A DNA stretch of 6,796 bases from an uncultured Halieaceae bacterium (GCA_938045215.1 CALINF010000312.1:1-6796); one strand, 5' to 3'; counted from the first letter of the stretch, positions 1 through 6,248 are shown. Numbers and translations are program-made. The notes: generated by a model from the letters alone, not told the origin.

Positions 1-1499
1 GAGCCGCCGGGCTGAATGACGGCGGCAATACCCGATTCGCCCGCGCTGTCGATACCGTCGCGAAACGGGAAGAACGCGTCAGAGGCCATAACAGAGCCCT
101 GAACCTGAAGGCCCGCGTGCTCGGCTTTGATCGCAGCGATACGCGCAGAGTTGATGCGGCTCATCTGTCCGGCGCCCACACCCACAGTCTGGCCATTGCT
201 GGCGTAGACAATAGCGTTGGACTTAACGAACTTGGCGACTTTCCAGGCGAACAAGAGATCTTGCCACTGCTGCTCGGAAGGTTGCAGCTTGCTGACCACT
301 TTGAGGTCTTCTTGTGTGACCATGCCAAGATCGCGATCCTGTACCAATAAGCCGCCGTTAACGCGTTTGTAGTCCAGTGCAGAGCTGGCCTCACCAGATT
401 CACGCCACTGCCCGCACGCCAACAGGCGCACGTTCTTTTTCTCCGCGACTGCCGCAACGGCCTCATCGCTTACTGAGGGTGCAATGATGACTTCTACAAA
501 CTGGCGTTCAACGATGGCGGCGGCAGTGGCCGCATCGAGCTCGCGGTTAAAGGCGATGATGCCGCCAAATGCAGATTCCGGGTCGGTGGCAAAGGCCAGG
601 TCATAAGCTTTGCCGATACTGTCAGCGACTGCCACACCGCAGGGGTTGGCGTGTTTGACGATCACACAGGCCGGTTGCTGAAAGTTCTTAACGCACTCGA
701 GCGCTGCATCGGTATCGGCCACGTTGTTGTAAGACAACTCCTTGCCCTGCAACTGCTTGGCAGTAGAGATACCAACTTCGGCCGGGTTGCTCTCCACGTA
801 AAAAGCCGCCTGCTGGTGCGGGTTTTCACCGTAGCGCATGTCCTGCACTTTGTGGAATTGGGTATTGAAGGTACGCGGGAATTCAGACGAGCCGCCAGGT
901 ACCAAGCGACCAAAGTGGTTGGCAATGGCTCCGTCATAGGCAGCCGTGTGCTCGTAGGCCTTGATCGCCAGATTGAAGCGGGTGTCGATACCGGTGGCAC
1001 CGCCGTTCCCGGCCATCTCCGCGAGGATGTCGTTGTAGTCAGTGGCATTCACCACGATATTCACATACTGATGGTTCTTGGCGGCGGCCCGGACCATCGT
1101 GGGGCCGCCGATATCGATATTTTCGATGGCGTCAGCCAGCGAGCAATCGGGGCGCGCAACCGTGGCTTCAAACGGATACAGATTGACCACGACCATGTCG
1201 ATGGCATCGATGCCGTGTTCGGCCATCACGGCATCGTCCTGGCCGCGCCGCGCGAGAATGCCGCCATGCACTTTGGGGTGTAGTGTCTTGACCCGCCCAT
1301 CCATCATCTCGGGAAAGCCGGTGTACTGCGACACCTCTGTCACATCCAGTCCGCTATCTTTGAGTAGTTTGTAGGTGCCGCCCGTGGAGAGCAGTTCTAC
1401 GCCGTGCTCCCTCAGTCCGGTGGCAAAATCCACAATGCCAGACTTATCCGATACGCTAATGAGTGCGCGGCGGACAACTACCAGTGATTCATCGCTCAT
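1..1499 (-). CDS. purH: Bifunctional AICAR transformylase / IMP cyclohydrolase, C-terminus cut off by the window edge
   Basis: Cytosolic enzyme for the last two steps of de novo purine synthesis: 10-formyl-THF-dependent formylation of AICAR to FAICAR, then ring closure to IMP. From ATG at 1499 the frame is open for 499 codons to the window edge and begins MSDESLVVVRRALISVSDKS. The N-terminal cyclohydrolase domain (MGS-like fold, about residues 1-150) shows LLSTGGT near 36-42 and MMDGRVKTLHPKVHGG at 65-80. The transformylase domain follows, with MRYGENPHQQ from 221 and KHANPCG from 282; Lys282-His283 match the catalytic Lys-His pair known in the family. The visible part ends at IQPGG. Comparison with E. 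coli PurH as I remember it suggests about 28 residues are missing, including the last strands. The start lies 9 bases after the fis stop, and a weak TAGGG ribosome site overlaps that stop, so it is probably co-transcribed with dusB-fis. I see no frameshift. Identification is secure. Confidence 0.97.
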   Translation of the reverse strand, partial: MSDESLVVVRRALISVSDKSGIVDFATGLREHGVELLSTGGTYKLLKDSGLDVTEVSQYTGFPEMMDGRVKTLHPKVHGGILARRGQDDAVMAEHGIDAIDMVVVNLYPFEATVARPDCSLADAIENIDIGGPTMVRAAAKNHQYVNIVVNATDYNDILAEMAGNGGATGIDTRFNLAIKAYEHTAAYDGAIANHFGRLVPGGSSEFPRTFNTQFHKVQDMRYGENPHQQAAFYVESNPAEVGISTAKQLQGKELSYNNVADTDAALECVKNFQQPACVIVKHANPCGVAVADSIGKAYDLAFATDPESAFGGIIAFNRELDAATAAAIVERQFVEVIIAPSVSDEAVAAVAEKKNVRLLACGQWRESGEASSALDYKRVNGGLLVQDRDLGMVTQEDLKVVSKLQPSEQQWQDLLFAWKVAKFVKSNAIVYASNGQTVGVGAGQMSRINSARIAAIKAEHAGLQVQGSVMASDAFFPFRDGIDSAGESGIAAVIQPGG

Positions 1500-1506
1500 G
1501 GTCTGG

Positions 1507-1511
1507 CCCTA
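1507..1511 (-). promoter_or_regulatory. Weak Shine-Dalgarno site of purH, overlapping the fis stop codon
   Basis: TAGGG on the minus strand lies 7 bases before the purH ATG at 1499. Its TAG is the stop codon of fis, so termination and re-initiation occur almost at the same place. It is a modest match to the anti-Shine-Dalgarno, which favours translational coupling over strong independent initiation. Confidence 0.5.
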
Positions 1512-1850
1512 ATCCTGTTTTTGTTCGGGTGCAATAAGCCCGTATTGCTTGAGTTTTTTGCGCAATGTGCCGCGATTCAACCCCAGCATGATCGAGGCCT
1601 TGGTTTGATTATTGCGGGTGTAGTGCATGATCTCCTTGAGCATGGGCGCTTCTACTTCTGCCAGCAGCAGCGAGTAGAAATCGGTGGTCATTTGGCCATC
1701 GAGTTGTTGCAGATACCCGCGCACAGAGTTTGTTACGGCATCGCGCAGGTAGCCATCGGGTGCGGAGTCGGTGGTGAAGTCGCCACCTACTGCGTACTCG
1801 TCGTTACTGGCCTGGGAGTGGTTTGGGAGGGTTTCAGCCCTGTTGGTCAT
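1509..1850 (-). CDS. fis: Fis-family nucleoid-associated DNA-binding regulator
   Basis: Fis is a small homodimeric DNA-bending protein that compacts the nucleoid, activates rRNA and other growth-linked promoters, and assists some site-specific recombinases. The 113-residue product has a variable N-terminus (1-33), a dimer helix region including LLLAEVEAPMLKEIMHY (61-77), and a C-terminal helix-turn-helix at about 81-103. Asn92, Arg93, Thr95, Arg97 and Lys98 align with the DNA-contacting N84, R85, T87, R89 and K90 of E. coli Fis. E. coli Fis has 98 residues; this one is about 8 longer at the N-terminus and carries an extra tail (IAPEQKQD) after the usual KxYGL end. The ATG at 1850 overlaps the dusB stop (ATGA) and has an AAGGAA ribosome site 8 bases upstream, inside the last dusB codons. 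The stop is TAG. By analogy with enterics, transcription should come from the promoter ahead of dusB. Identification is very secure. Confidence 0.97.
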   Translation of the reverse strand: MTNRAETLPNHSQASNDEYAVGGDFTTDSAPDGYLRDAVTNSVRGYLQQLDGQMTTDFYSLLLAEVEAPMLKEIMHYTRNNQTKASIMLGLNRGTLRKKLKQYGLIAPEQKQD

Positions 1851-2833
1851 GCTGCTAGTTCCTTGTTACTTAATGTGTGGAAGATGGTGGTTATGAGTCG
1901 CAGTTGCTCAGCTGGTGTGCTCAGGCTGTTGAACTGGCGACGAAAATCGCTGTTGTGGGTTTGGTGCTGCAGATACCAGCCCATATGTTTGCGGGCGATC
2001 CGAACGCCCATGAAGTCACCATAAAACGCGTGAAGGTCACGGATATGCTGCTCCAGCAGGGCAAACTGTGTCGCAAGTGCAGGTGCTTCGGGTTTGATCC
2101 CGGTATCCAGATACTGGGCGATCTGCCCGCACAGCCAGGGCTGCCCCTGGGCTGCGCGACCGATCATCACGCCTGCCGCACCCGTGTGGTCCAGCACGGC
2201 AGCTGCTTTTTCAGCGCTGTCGATATCGCCATTGGCAAACACGGGGATATCTATAGCATCCACAATCGCGCGCAGTGTGTCGTATTCCACCTCACCCTTA
2301 AACGCGCAGGCGCGGGTACGGCCGTGCACGGCCAGGGCCGCAATGCCACAGCGCTCGGCCAATTGCGCGATCGCAACGCCATTGCGCGCCTCGGGCGAGC
2401 TGCCGGTGCGTATTTTTAGCGTAACCGGCACTGTTACAGCCGTGACTACGGCGGTGAGAATGTCTGCCACCAGCGCTTCATCGGCCAGCAGCGCGGAACC
2501 GGCTGCTTTGCGGCAGACCTTTTTAGCGGGGCAGCCCATGTTGATGTCGATAATCTGCGCGCCCTGATCCACGTTGTAGCGCGCAGCTTCAGCCATGCGC
2601 GCCGGATCGCTGCCAGCGATCTGCACAGAGCGTGGTGTGGCCTCGTTATCGTGCCGACTGCGTAGCTGGGTCTTGCGTGACGTGCGCAGGCTTGGATCCG
2701 ACGTGATCATTTCAGATACCACAAGGCCAGCACCCAGTTTCGCGCACAAGGTGCGAAATGGCAGGTCGGTCACGCCGGCCATAGGGGCCAGTGCAACGCG
2801 ATTGGGCAGTGAATACGGGCCAACCTGAATCAT
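1847..2833 (-). CDS. dusB: tRNA-dihydrouridine synthase B
   Basis: FMN-dependent, NADPH-using enzyme that reduces specific uridines in the tRNA D-loop to dihydrouridine; cytosolic. The 328-residue product is a TIM barrel followed by a C-terminal helical tRNA-binding region (about 250-328). Visible motifs are the FMN-site LAPMAGVTDLPFR (15-27), the family signature INMGCPAKKVCRKAAGSALL (97-116) with the catalytic cysteine at 101, LKIRTG with Lys139, VHGRTR at 169-174 with His170, ANGDI at 200-204, and the phosphate-binding GVMIGRAAQGQPW (221-233). Length and start (MIQVGPYSLPNRV) fit the family. Ribosome binding upstream is weak: I see no clear AGGAGG-like site before 2833. The C-terminus overlaps fis by four bases, the partner also found after dusB in E. 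coli, and the 169-base upstream gap suggests that a transcript starts here. DusB rather than DusA or DusC follows from the motif wording and the fis linkage. Confidence 0.96.
   Translation of the reverse strand: MIQVGPYSLPNRVALAPMAGVTDLPFRTLCAKLGAGLVVSEMITSDPSLRTSRKTQLRSRHDNEATPRSVQIAGSDPARMAEAARYNVDQGAQIIDINMGCPAKKVCRKAAGSALLADEALVADILTAVVTAVTVPVTLKIRTGSSPEARNGVAIAQLAERCGIAALAVHGRTRACAFKGEVEYDTLRAIVDAIDIPVFANGDIDSAEKAAAVLDHTGAAGVMIGRAAQGQPWLCGQIAQYLDTGIKPEAPALATQFALLEQHIRDLHAFYGDFMGVRIARKHMGWYLQHQTHNSDFRRQFNSLSTPAEQLRLITTIFHTLSNKELAA
1859..1864 (-). promoter_or_regulatory. Shine-Dalgarno site of fis, inside the end of dusB
   Basis: AAGGAA on the minus strand lies 8 bases before the fis ATG at 1850 and encodes the Lys-Glu near the DusB C-terminus. 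Ribosomes finishing dusB pass over this site and stop at the ATGA overlap, so fis translation is probably coupled to dusB. The site supports the 1850 start. Confidence 0.75.
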
Positions 2834-2873
2834 GGAATCAGAGCTTTAAGAATCGTTCGGGAAAAGAGGCGGT

Positions 2874-2900
2874 ATGATACTTGAGGGTCTGGCATAGCAA
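2874..2900 (-). promoter_or_regulatory. Candidate sigma-70 promoter for dusB-fis-purH
   Basis: On the minus strand a -10-like TATCAT (2879 to 2874, five of six matches to TATAAT) lies 15 bases after a -35-like TTGCTA (2900 to 2895, four of six). The spacer is shorter than the ideal 17. The bases after the -10 are GC-rich (ACCGCC), giving a start near 2867 and a leader of about 33 bases. A GC-rich discriminator is typical of stringently controlled promoters, including the E. coli dusB-fis promoter. A second -35-like TTGACG lies further upstream without a well-spaced -10. The element was picked by eye and is moderately supported. Confidence 0.35.
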
Positions 2901-2908
2901 AAGAGAAA

Positions 2909-2940
2909 TTGCACAAAAAACCGTCAATTTATAGGTGCAA
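2909..2940. repeat. Inverted repeat TTGCAC / GTGCAA upstream of the dusB promoter candidate
   Basis: Perfect 6-base arms TTGCAC (2909-2914) and GTGCAA (2935-2940) flank a 20-base AT-rich spacer containing an A6 run. The repeat sits about 10 bases upstream of the candidate -35 of dusB. It may be an operator or an upstream activator site. It is not a terminator for prmA: as RNA the stem is weak with a long loop, and the T run lies inside the loop. Six-base arms can arise by chance. Confidence 0.35.
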
Positions 2941-3002
2941 CCGCGCTCGGGCCGATGCGCCGTGCTCCGGCGAACGGCATTTTCATACTACGCCACAGAA
3001 CG

Positions 3003-3890
3003 CTATCTGGGTGCAAGCTTACCCATCAGGCAGACCCAGCCATCGGTCTCACCGACAACTTCGAGCGGAAGGTGTTTGGCATAGTGTGCAATCAAAGTTT
3101 CTGCCTGCGTGGCCAATAGCCCCGATACCATCAGGATGCCCCCCGGCTTCAACAAGTCGAGCAATGTGTGGGAGAGTTCAAGTAATGGCCCTGCGAGAAT
3201 ATTCGCTACCACCAGATCTGCCCTGGCTTGCCAGGCGGGAGCATCATAGGCGCCGGGACGGGCTACGCTGAGGTTGGTGACCGCGTTTCGTTCTGCGTTG
3301 TCTTCACTGGCGACCAGGGCTTGCGGGTCATTGTCGACCCCCAATACGTCGCGAGCGCCCAGCTTGAGCGCTGCAACAGCCAGAATACCCGAGCCGCATC
3401 CGTAATCGACGACACAGGTACGATCAAGTGGCAGCGCGGCCATGGCTTTCAGGCAAAGAGCGGTGGTGGGGTGGGTGCCGGTACCGAAGGCCAGCCCGGG
3501 ATCCAGCAGCAGGTTGATTGCGTCGGGGTCTGGCGGGTCGATCCAGCTGGGGCAAACCCAGAAGCGTTCTCCGAACTGCATGGGCTGGTAGTGGCTCATC
3601 CATTCGCGCTCCCAGTCCTTGTCTTCCAGAATTTCGATACGCTGCGCGCAGTTCTCAAGTTGACCTGCCGAAAACTGGCTGAGCACGGTGTTCATGTCGG
3701 TATCGGCCGGGTATAGCCCCGTGACCCGAATGTGCTGCCACAACGGTGTTTCACCCACGCCGGGCTCGAGCACAGGGTCGTCTGCATTGTCTTCCATGGT
3801 AACGGCCACCGCGCCAGAGGCCAGCATCACATCTTCCAATGCTTCTACGGTGTCCGGCCGGGCATCCAGTCGCAGTTGCAGCCAGGTCAT
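3003..3890 (-). CDS. prmA: Ribosomal protein L11 methyltransferase
   Basis: SAM-dependent enzyme that trimethylates lysines and the N-terminus of ribosomal protein L11 in the cytosol; normally non-essential. The 295-residue product matches the usual length of about 290-300. An N-terminal L11-recognition domain (1 to about 95) is followed by a linker with KDWEREWMSHYQPMQFGERFW (91-111). The class I methyltransferase core has LAFGTGTHPTT (133-143), motif I VVDYGCGSGILAVAALKLGA (160-179), GVDNDPQAL (184-192) with the acidic ribose-binding position, and the PrmA signature NILAGPL (230-236). The ATG at 3890 has an AGGCGG ribosome site 7 bases upstream. It follows accC by only 15 bases, so it probably ends the aroQ-accB-accC-prmA transcript. 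It lies in the same reading frame as accC, separated by one TAG and five sense codons. Its own stop is TAG, with a second in-frame TAG at 2988-2990. No convincing terminator follows. Confidence 0.96.
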   Translation of the reverse strand: MTWLQLRLDARPDTVEALEDVMLASGAVAVTMEDNADDPVLEPGVGETPLWQHIRVTGLYPADTDMNTVLSQFSAGQLENCAQRIEILEDKDWEREWMSHYQPMQFGERFWVCPSWIDPPDPDAINLLLDPGLAFGTGTHPTTALCLKAMAALPLDRTCVVDYGCGSGILAVAALKLGARDVLGVDNDPQALVASEDNAERNAVTNLSVARPGAYDAPAWQARADLVVANILAGPLLELSHTLLDLLKPGGILMVSGLLATQAETLIAHYAKHLPLEVVGETDGWVCLMGKLAPR

Positions 3891-3897
3891 AACGTGG

Positions 3898-3903
3898 CCG
3901 CCT
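3898..3903 (-). promoter_or_regulatory. Shine-Dalgarno site of prmA
   Basis: AGGCGG on the minus strand lies 7 bases before the prmA ATG at 3890, just after the accC TAG. It confirms the start and shows that prmA has its own initiation site despite the short gap. Confidence 0.6.
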
Positions 3904-3905
3904 GA

Positions 3906-5255
3906 CTACCTTTCTTCAAGCTTGCTTTCGAGGTAGTGAATGCTTACTCCACCAGCCTTGAAGGCTTCATCTCTCACCAGGTCTCTGTGCAACGGTGTGT
4001 TGGTACGAATGCCCTCAACAACCAATTCGTCCAGCGCCTGACGCATCCGCGCCAGAGCAATCGGGCGAGTCTCCCCAAAGCTGATGATTTTGGCAATCAG
4101 TGAATCGTAGAAGGGGGGTACGGTGTAACCATCATAGAGATGTGAGTCTACGCGCACACCCAGCCCTCCGGGGGCGTGGAACGTGGTGACTTTGCCGGGT
4201 GAGGGCATGAAGGTTTTAGGGTCCTCGGCATTGATTCGGCATTCAAAAGCATGACCGCGGAACTTCACTTCTTCCTGGGTAAACGACAGGGGCTCACCGG
4301 CTGCAATGTTCAACTGCTCTTTCACGATATCAATGCCCGTAATCATCTCGGACACCGGATGCTCTACCTGAACGCGGGTGTTCATTTCAATAAAGTAAAA
4401 GCCGCCGTCTTCATACAGGAACTCAAATGTGCCGGCGCCGCGATAGCCAATTTCTATGCAGGCGGCCACACATGCCTCCGCCACTTGCATGCGCAGGTGA
4501 TCATCAATGTCTGGCGCTGGTGCCTCTTCCAGTACTTTCTGGTGGCGGCGCTGTAATGAGCAATCACGATCACCCAGATGCACCGCATGGCCCTGGCCGT
4601 CGGCGATAACCTGAATCTCAACGTGTCTGGGCTTTTGCAGGAACTTCTCAAGGTAGACCACATCGGAGCCGAATGCAGCGGCGGCCTCAGACTGGGTAAC
4701 CTGTACTGAGTTGATTAGCGCCGCTTCATTGTGCACCACTCGCATTCCGCGACCGCCGCCGCCAGCAGCAGCTTTTACGATCACTGGAAAGCCGATGCGC
4801 CGCGCTATATCGGCCGTTCGCTCGTTGTCTTCGTCCAGCGGGCCATCGGAACCGGGCACCGTGGGAACGCCTGCTTTCTTCATAGCTTGTATCGCCGAGA
4901 CCTTGTCACCCATCAAGCGGATGGTGTCGGCTGTGGGCCCGATGAAGGTAAAGCCACTTTTCTCGACCTGATCGGCAAAATCAGCATTTTCTGCCAAAAA
5001 CCCGTAACCCGGGTGAATCGCCGATGCATTGGTGACCTCAGCAGCGCTGATAATTGCCGGCACATTCAGATAGCTCTCGGTGGAAGAGGGCGGACCAATA
5101 CAAACGGACTCATCTGCCAGTCGCACATGCTTCAATTCGCTATCTGCCGTGGAATGCACCGCGACGGTTTGGATATCGAGCTCTTTGCAGGCCCTGAGTA
5201 TGCGCAGCGCAATCTCGCCGCGGTTGGCAATCAGCACTTTTTCAAGCTTCGCCAT
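3906..5255 (-). CDS. accC: Biotin carboxylase subunit of acetyl-CoA carboxylase
   Basis: ATP-dependent carboxylation of the biotin on AccB using bicarbonate, the first half-reaction of acetyl-CoA carboxylase in fatty acid synthesis; cytosolic. At 449 residues it equals the E. coli enzyme in length. Domain order is the N-terminal preATP-grasp fold (KVLIANRGEIALRILRA from 6), the ATP-grasp domain with glycine-rich loop AAAGGGGRGMRVV (162-174), and the C-terminal domain (about 335-449). Residues known to be needed in E. coli are all present with a +2 offset: Lys118, Lys161, Lys240, Glu278, Glu290, Arg294, Glu298 and Arg340. HPGYGFLAEN (81-90) and FYFIEMNTRVQVEHP (286-300) are also typical. The ATG at 5255 has a strong AGAGGA ribosome site. 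It lies 35 bases after accB and 15 before prmA. The stop is TAG. The carboxyltransferase subunits accA and accD are not in this window, as is usual. Confidence 0.98.
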   Translation of the reverse strand: MAKLEKVLIANRGEIALRILRACKELDIQTVAVHSTADSELKHVRLADESVCIGPPSSTESYLNVPAIISAAEVTNASAIHPGYGFLAENADFADQVEKSGFTFIGPTADTIRLMGDKVSAIQAMKKAGVPTVPGSDGPLDEDNERTADIARRIGFPVIVKAAAGGGGRGMRVVHNEAALINSVQVTQSEAAAAFGSDVVYLEKFLQKPRHVEIQVIADGQGHAVHLGDRDCSLQRRHQKVLEEAPAPDIDDHLRMQVAEACVAACIEIGYRGAGTFEFLYEDGGFYFIEMNTRVQVEHPVSEMITGIDIVKEQLNIAAGEPLSFTQEEVKFRGHAFECRINAEDPKTFMPSPGKVTTFHAPGGLGVRVDSHLYDGYTVPPFYDSLIAKIISFGETRPIALARMRQALDELVVEGIRTNTPLHRDLVRDEAFKAGGVSIHYLESKLEER

Positions 5256-5262
5256 GATTTAT

Positions 5263-5268
5263 TCCTCT
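5263..5268 (-). promoter_or_regulatory. Shine-Dalgarno site of accC
   Basis: AGAGGA on the minus strand is 7 bases before the accC ATG at 5255. It is the strongest ribosome site in this operon and fixes the start. Confidence 0.75.
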
Positions 5269-5278
5269 GCGTGGGCGG

Positions 5279-5294
5279 CTAGGCCCGGGGCTAG
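5279..5294. repeat. Imperfect 16-base palindrome over the accB stop codon
   Basis: The sequence CTAG-GCCCGGGG-CTAG reads almost the same on both strands, differing only at the fifth base from each end. On the minus strand its two CTAG ends give two in-frame TAG codons for accB, the real stop (5293 to 5291) and a second three codons later (5281 to 5279). Because the centre is CCCGGG, a short RNA hairpin is strained. A role in trimming accB-accC messenger RNA is conceivable but not shown. Confidence 0.35.
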
Positions 5295-5764
5295 ACGATG
5301 GTGACCAGGGGCTGGTCGAATTCAACCGGTTCGCCATTCTCAACGAGAATGGATTCCACGACGCCAGCTTTATCGGCCTCGATCTGGTTCATCATCTTCA
5401 TGGCTTCGACTATGCACAGAACGTCACCAACGTTGACGCTCTGGCCCACTTCAACAAACGATGCACTGGTAGGCGAGGGCGAGCGATAAAACGTACCAAC
5501 CATGGGTGACAGAACCGCGTGGCCACTGGTGGTGGCAGGCGCAGCGGCAGGTGTCTCTGCTACTGGCGCGGGTGCGGCGGCAGCGGCTGGTGCAGGAGCG
5601 GGCATTTGCATCGGCTGCTGCATATAGCCCTGCGGTAGAGCCATCATAGGCTGGGCACTGTTTCGGCTGATACGAACCGACTCCTCGCCTTCCTTGATTT
5701 CTATCTCGTCTATATTGGACTCTTCCAACAGCTCTATCAGCTTTTTGACTTTTCGAATGTCCAT
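5291..5764 (-). CDS. accB: Biotin carboxyl carrier protein of acetyl-CoA carboxylase
   Basis: AccB carries biotin between biotin carboxylase and carboxyltransferase. The 157-residue product has an N-terminal segment MDIRKVKKLIELLEESNID (1-19) that in E. coli mediates assembly with AccC. A mobile Met/Gln- then Ala/Pro-rich linker follows (about 37-80), and then a biotinyl domain (about 82-157). The biotin lysine is Lys123 in EAMKMMNQIEA (120-130), and the 'thumb' of the bacterial carrier is seen around SPMVGTFYRSPSPTS (86-100). The start at 5764 gives the family's usual N-terminus and has an AAGAGAA ribosome site 6 bases upstream; an in-frame ATG at 5872 would add 36 residues from inside aroQ and is rejected. 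It lies 40 bases after aroQ and 35 before accC, whose product is its partner. The stop is TAG, followed three codons later by another TAG. Identification is secure. Confidence 0.98.
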   Translation of the reverse strand: MDIRKVKKLIELLEESNIDEIEIKEGEESVRISRNSAQPMMALPQGYMQQPMQMPAPAPAAAAAPAPVAETPAAAPATTSGHAVLSPMVGTFYRSPSPTSASFVEVGQSVNVGDVLCIVEAMKMMNQIEADKAGVVESILVENGEPVEFDQPLVTIV

Positions 5765-5770
5765 AATGCG

Positions 5771-5777
5771 TTCTCTT
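5771..5777 (-). promoter_or_regulatory. Shine-Dalgarno site of accB in an A/C-rich leader
   Basis: AAGAGAA on the minus strand lies 6 bases before ATG 5764 and decides the accB start against the upstream in-frame ATG. About 25 bases before it (5778-5800) consist almost wholly of A and C, which should leave the site free of RNA structure. Confidence 0.6.
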
Positions 5778-5804
5778 GTGTGGTTGTTATTTGTTTGTTG
5801 CCAC

Positions 5805-6248
5805 TTAGCCGGTCTCGACGGCGTGTATCGCCGCCTGCAGTCCCAGTTCGTAACCTTGTGCCCCCAGTCCACAGATCACGCCCACAGCGAGATCTGACAA
5901 GTAGGAATGGTGGCGGAATTCTTCCCGGGCATGCACGTTCGACAGGTGGATTTCGATAAACGGAATGGTGACTGCCGCGAAGGCGTCGCGCAGCGCAATG
6001 CTGGTGTGAGTCAATGCTGCCGGGTTGATCAGAATGAAATTAACACCCTCATGGCGGGCGTCCTGCACACGCTCGATGAGTTCGTATTCGGCATTGCTCT
6101 GCATATAGAGCAGGTGGTGGCCGCGCTCGCGAGCCTGCTGCTCCAGTTTCAGGTTGATGTCACCGAGGGTCTGATGGCCGTAAATCTCGGGTTCGCGCTC
6201 ACCCAGAAGATTCAGGTTGGGACCATGCATTACCAGGATTGTCGCCAT
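5805..6248 (-). CDS. aroQ: Type II 3-dehydroquinate dehydratase
   Basis: Converts 3-dehydroquinate to 3-dehydroshikimate in the shikimate pathway to aromatic amino acids; a cytosolic dodecamer with a flavodoxin-like fold. The 147-residue length is typical. It begins MATILVMHGPNLNLLGERE, with the N-terminal signature GPNLNLLG (9-16). Arg18 and Tyr23 lie in the flexible active-site lid (Tyr is the catalytic base). INPAALTHTSIALRDA (74-89) holds Asn75 and His81, and EIHLSNVHAREEFRHHSY (99-116) holds His101 and Arg112; all are substrate or catalytic residues known from the M. tuberculosis enzyme. The ATG at 6248 has GGAG 10 bases upstream. It is first in the aroQ-accB-accC-prmA group, an arrangement familiar from pseudomonads, and is preceded by a 215-base gap that probably carries the operon promoter. 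The stop is TAA, 40 bases before accB. Confidence 0.97.
   Translation of the reverse strand: MATILVMHGPNLNLLGEREPEIYGHQTLGDINLKLEQQARERGHHLLYMQSNAEYELIERVQDARHEGVNFILINPAALTHTSIALRDAFAAVTIPFIEIHLSNVHAREEFRHHSYLSDLAVGVICGLGAQGYELGLQAAIHAVETG

Noticed and set aside
651..1283. 210-codon open frame on the plus strand
   Set aside because: It lies wholly antisense to the well-supported purH frame, has no recognisable motifs, and its product looks like the reverse complement of a conserved coding region. The other long plus-strand frames (such as 1877-2419, 3228-3716 and 4731-5282) are rejected likewise.
2911..3002. Intrinsic terminator for prmA (GCCGT/ACGGC stem, or the T6 run further on)
   Set aside because: The five-pair stem has a 10-base loop and no following T run. 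The T run about 45 bases later has no stable stem immediately before it. The two do not combine into a terminator.
5520..5630. GC-rich low-complexity stretch that looks like a DNA repeat
   Set aside because: It encodes the Ala/Pro-rich flexible linker of AccB, a normal feature of the family, and is not a true tandem repeat.
5765..5872. In-frame upstream ATG that would extend AccB by 36 residues
   Set aside because: The extension reads through the end of aroQ and has no similarity to biotin carrier N-termini. The start at 5764 has a ribosome site and gives the standard MDIRKVKKL-type N-terminus.
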